DNA of 64,000 nucleotides from Pseudomonas chlororaphis (GTDB taxonomy: Bacteria > Pseudomonadota > Gammaproteobacteria > Pseudomonadales > Pseudomonadaceae). The DNA is taken from contig NZ_JSFK01000009.1 in assembly GCF_000783395.1 (NCBI RefSeq), positions 62,001-126,000 of the forward strand. Reading direction: 5' to 3'. Position numbers and translations under genes: made by a program. Under the pieces are notes generated by a model, which ran no database searches, was not told where the DNA came from, and was given only the letters and a program-made list of their open reading frames with translations. This document shows positions 62,330-64,000 of this stretch, in pieces (the stretch's first letter is position 1; every line of letters begins with the position of its first letter).

Positions 62330-62836
62330 ATGAGCGAATTCGACGAACAGTTGAGAGAAATCATTCCCAGATTGCGCCGCTTTGCCGTGTCACTGACACG
62401 CAACAGCAGCAGCGCCGACGATCTGGTGCAGGCCAGCCTTGAGCGGGCGCTGTCGAGTTGGGGCGACAAACGCGCCGACGGCGATTTGCGTGCCTGGTTG
62501 TTTGCGATCCTGTATCGACAATTTCTCGACGCCCATCGCCGCTCCCGACGCTATGCGCGCATGCTCGAATTCTTCACCGGTCGCGACGACGCCGAGCCCT
62601 CGGTCGAGCGTACCGTCATCGCCCAGTCGACCCTGCAAGCCTTCGATCGCCTGCCCAGCGAACAGCGCGCCCTGCTGCTGATGGTCTCGGTGGAAGGCCT
62701 TTCCTATAAAGAGGTCGCCGAGATTCTCGGCGCCCCGATCGGCACCGTGATGTCGCGCCTGTCCCGCGCCCGCCAGGCCTTGCGCCAACTCAGCGACGGC
62801 GAAATCAGCAGCCCTTCTTTGCGGATACTCAAATGA
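62330..62836 (+). CDS. ECF RNA polymerase sigma factor
   Basis: 168 aa. Sigma2 region (SADDLVQASLERALSSWGDKRADGDLRAWLFAILYRQFLDAHRRSRR) and sigma4 region (LPSEQRALLLMVSVEGLSYKEVAEILGAPIGTVMSRLSRARQAL). Stop overlaps the anti-sigma start (ATGA). Likely recognises CGTGGAATAA-N14-CGTCT, found in front of its own gene and of the peroxidase gene. Confidence 0.95.
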   Translation: MSEFDEQLREIIPRLRRFAVSLTRNSSSADDLVQASLERALSSWGDKRADGDLRAWLFAILYRQFLDAHRRSRRYARMLEFFTGRDDAEPSVERTVIAQSTLQAFDRLPSEQRALLLMVSVEGLSYKEVAEILGAPIGTVMSRLSRARQALRQLSDGEISSPSLRILK

Positions 62837-63588
62837 TCAGCCTGCCTCCCAACGAGCGTGACCTGCACGCCTATGTCGACCACCAACTCAGCGATGCCGA
62901 CCGGCGCGTGCTGGAGACCTGGCTGGCCAGTCATCCGGATGAAGCGGCGCAGGTTCGTGCCTGGCAACAGGATGCCCAGCAGTTGCGTGCGGCACTCAGC
63001 GGCGCATTGCAGCAACCGGCCAACCCGGCGCTAGATCCAGTGATGATTCGCCAGCGCCGTCAGCGCCAGTCGCGTCGTCATCTGGCCAGCGCCGCGGTGT
63101 TGCTGATCGCGGTCAGCGTCGGTGGCTTCAGTGGCTGGCAAGCTCGCGAAATGACCTTGGTGCGCCCATCCATGTTGCCGATGACCGACGCCTTGCAAGC
63201 CTATCGCCTGATTGCCCAGCAAGGCATGCTGCCAGCCGATTACAAGGTCGACAGTGATGGTGACATGCAGCGCTGGCTTGATCGTTATTTCAACCGGGCC
63301 AGTCGTTTACCGGATCTGAAGGCGGCCGGGTTTGAACCGGTCAGCGGACGCTTGCTCAGCACTGATGAAGGTCCGGCGGCGATGGTGATGTATGAGGATG
63401 GCAGCGGGCACAAGGTGAGTTTCTATGTGCGCCCACCGGGGCCGAAGAACACCTTTTTGCCGCGTGGAAGCCGCAGTGATGGCGACTTGCAGGCCGAATA
63501 CTGGTCGGGGGGCGGGTACAACTACGCCATGGTCAGCCCGGTCGATACACCAGCGGCGCAACAGCTCAAGCAATCACTGCAATTCTGA
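62833..63588 (+). CDS. Membrane anti-sigma factor
   Basis: 251 aa. N-terminal cytoplasmic anti-sigma domain (RDLHAYVDHQLSDADRRVLETWLASHPDEAAQ) without the H-x3-C-x2-C zinc motif, so not a redox ZAS type. One membrane helix (about residues 91-110, ASAAVLLIAVSVGGFSGW) and a periplasmic domain of about 140 residues. The signal is probably sensed outside the cytoplasm. Partner of the ECF factor upstream. Confidence 0.92.
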   Translation: MISLPPNERDLHAYVDHQLSDADRRVLETWLASHPDEAAQVRAWQQDAQQLRAALSGALQQPANPALDPVMIRQRRQRQSRRHLASAAVLLIAVSVGGFSGWQAREMTLVRPSMLPMTDALQAYRLIAQQGMLPADYKVDSDGDMQRWLDRYFNRASRLPDLKAAGFEPVSGRLLSTDEGPAAMVMYEDGSGHKVSFYVRPPGPKNTFLPRGSRSDGDLQAEYWSGGGYNYAMVSPVDTPAAQQLKQSLQF

Positions 63589-63604
63589 AAACACCGCTGT
63601 TCTA

Positions 63605-63696
63605 TGTAGGAGCTGCGGCACGCTGCGATCTTTTGATCTTGTTCTTAAGGGCAAGATCAACAGATCGCAGCCTCGTTTCACTCGACAGCTCCTACA
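63605..63696. repeat. Imperfect inverted repeat of the TGTAGGAGCTG/GCGATCTTTTGATC family
   Basis: TGTAGGAGCTG...GCTGCGATCTTTTGATCTT and inverted AAGATCAACAGATCGCAGC...CAGCTCCTACA, with mismatches in the arms. Same family as 33742-33820. Confidence 0.75.
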
Positions 63697-63711
63697 AAGG
63701 ATCGTGTCAGC

Positions 63712-64000
63712 TCAGAAACCTACGTCCAAAACCACATTGTCCAGATAAGTACCCGCCGGCGGCGTGGTCTGGTCGGTGTAGATCTTCGCGTTGTAGTTGA
63801 AGATCTGACTGCCCGTGCCCAGCCCGTTACCCGGATTGACCTCGGCATCGGTACTCGCCCGCCGCGCCGCGCCGACACTGCCCCAACGCGTGGCGCCGGC
63901 ACTTTTGAAAATGTCGTAGGCCAGATAATTGCTCCCGGAAATCATCCTTCGCCGGCCGCCGACACTCACCGCGTTCTGCCCGTCACTTAACCCCACGGTG
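63712..64000 (-). CDS. Spore coat protein U (Csu-type pilin) domain protein, C-terminal part
   Basis: Only the last 96 or so residues are in the window; the frame is open to the right edge. Residues LSDGQNAVSVGGRRRMISG, then YLAYDIFKSAG, and the C terminus TPPAGTYLDNVVLDVGF are the SCPU-domain pattern of chaperone-usher Csu pili. The rest of such a cluster (chaperone, usher, tip adhesin) would be expected to the right or on this strand. Confidence 0.85.
   Translation of the reverse strand, partial: TVGLSDGQNAVSVGGRRRMISGSNYLAYDIFKSAGATRWGSVGAARRASTDAEVNPGNGLGTGSQIFNYNAKIYTDQTTPPAGTYLDNVVLDVGF

Overview
This window is a stretch of chromosome from a Pseudomonas of the fluorescens group. The evidence is the high-GC coding style, the many REP doublets (REPINs) built on GTGGGAGCGAGCCTGCTCGCGA, a leucine-catabolism (liu) cluster, and two Pseudomonas-type small RNAs (a Crc-sequestering CrcY/CrcZ-type RNA and a PrrF-type RNA under a Fur box). 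I see no rRNA, tRNA, insertion sequence, prophage or CRISPR array.

Layout. 1-6950: a heavy-metal efflux module, czcCBA on the minus strand (czcA cut by the window edge), divergent from an OmpR-type regulator and sensor kinase. 7257-7870: a small Phd/VapC-type toxin-antitoxin pair that appears to sit inside a split REP doublet. 8092-14041: a six-gene ABC importer operon whose gene order matches the glycerol importer glpSTPQUV of Rhizobium. It is divergent from a sigma54 activator (14424-16253), and the gap holds a sigma54 promoter and phased TGAACA pairs. 16422-23653: eight overlapping minus-strand genes of lower GC that look like a surface-glycan modification operon (4-amino-sugar transaminase, acyltransferase, WbqC-like protein, methyltransferase, polyprenyl-phosphate glycosyltransferase, small flippase-like protein, GT-C-like membrane protein, beta-propeller protein). 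23894-28494: housekeeping genes cysS, glnS, ppiB, lpxH. 28756-33600: a marR-regulated tripartite EmrAB/OMF drug pump with two palindromic operators. 33824-40669: an HdeD/papain-like fusion protein, then tamB and tamA. 40736-46506: acetyltransferase, xthA, a phosphate-binding/OmpA fusion, an acyl-CoA dehydrogenase and its divergent LysR regulator.

46711-56384 is the liu region: liuR, liuE (HMG-CoA lyase), the CrcY-type sRNA, an acyl-CoA synthetase, then liuABCD, with LiuR-type palindromes in front of liuR and liuA. 56425-57757: an S24-type repressor, a DUF6124 protein and PrrF. 58034-63588: an M14 carboxypeptidase, an MFS transporter, and an oxidative-stress-like module (cytochrome b561 plus catalase-like peroxidase) divergent from an ECF sigma/anti-sigma pair, with mirror-image ECF promoters between them. 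63712-64000: the C-terminal end of a spore-coat-U (Csu-type) pilin.

The points most worth checking are the regulatory sites read from raw sequence (two sigma54 promoters with upstream sites, the mirror ECF promoters, the MarR and LiuR operators), the asymmetric pair of ABC ATPases, and the surface-sugar operon.
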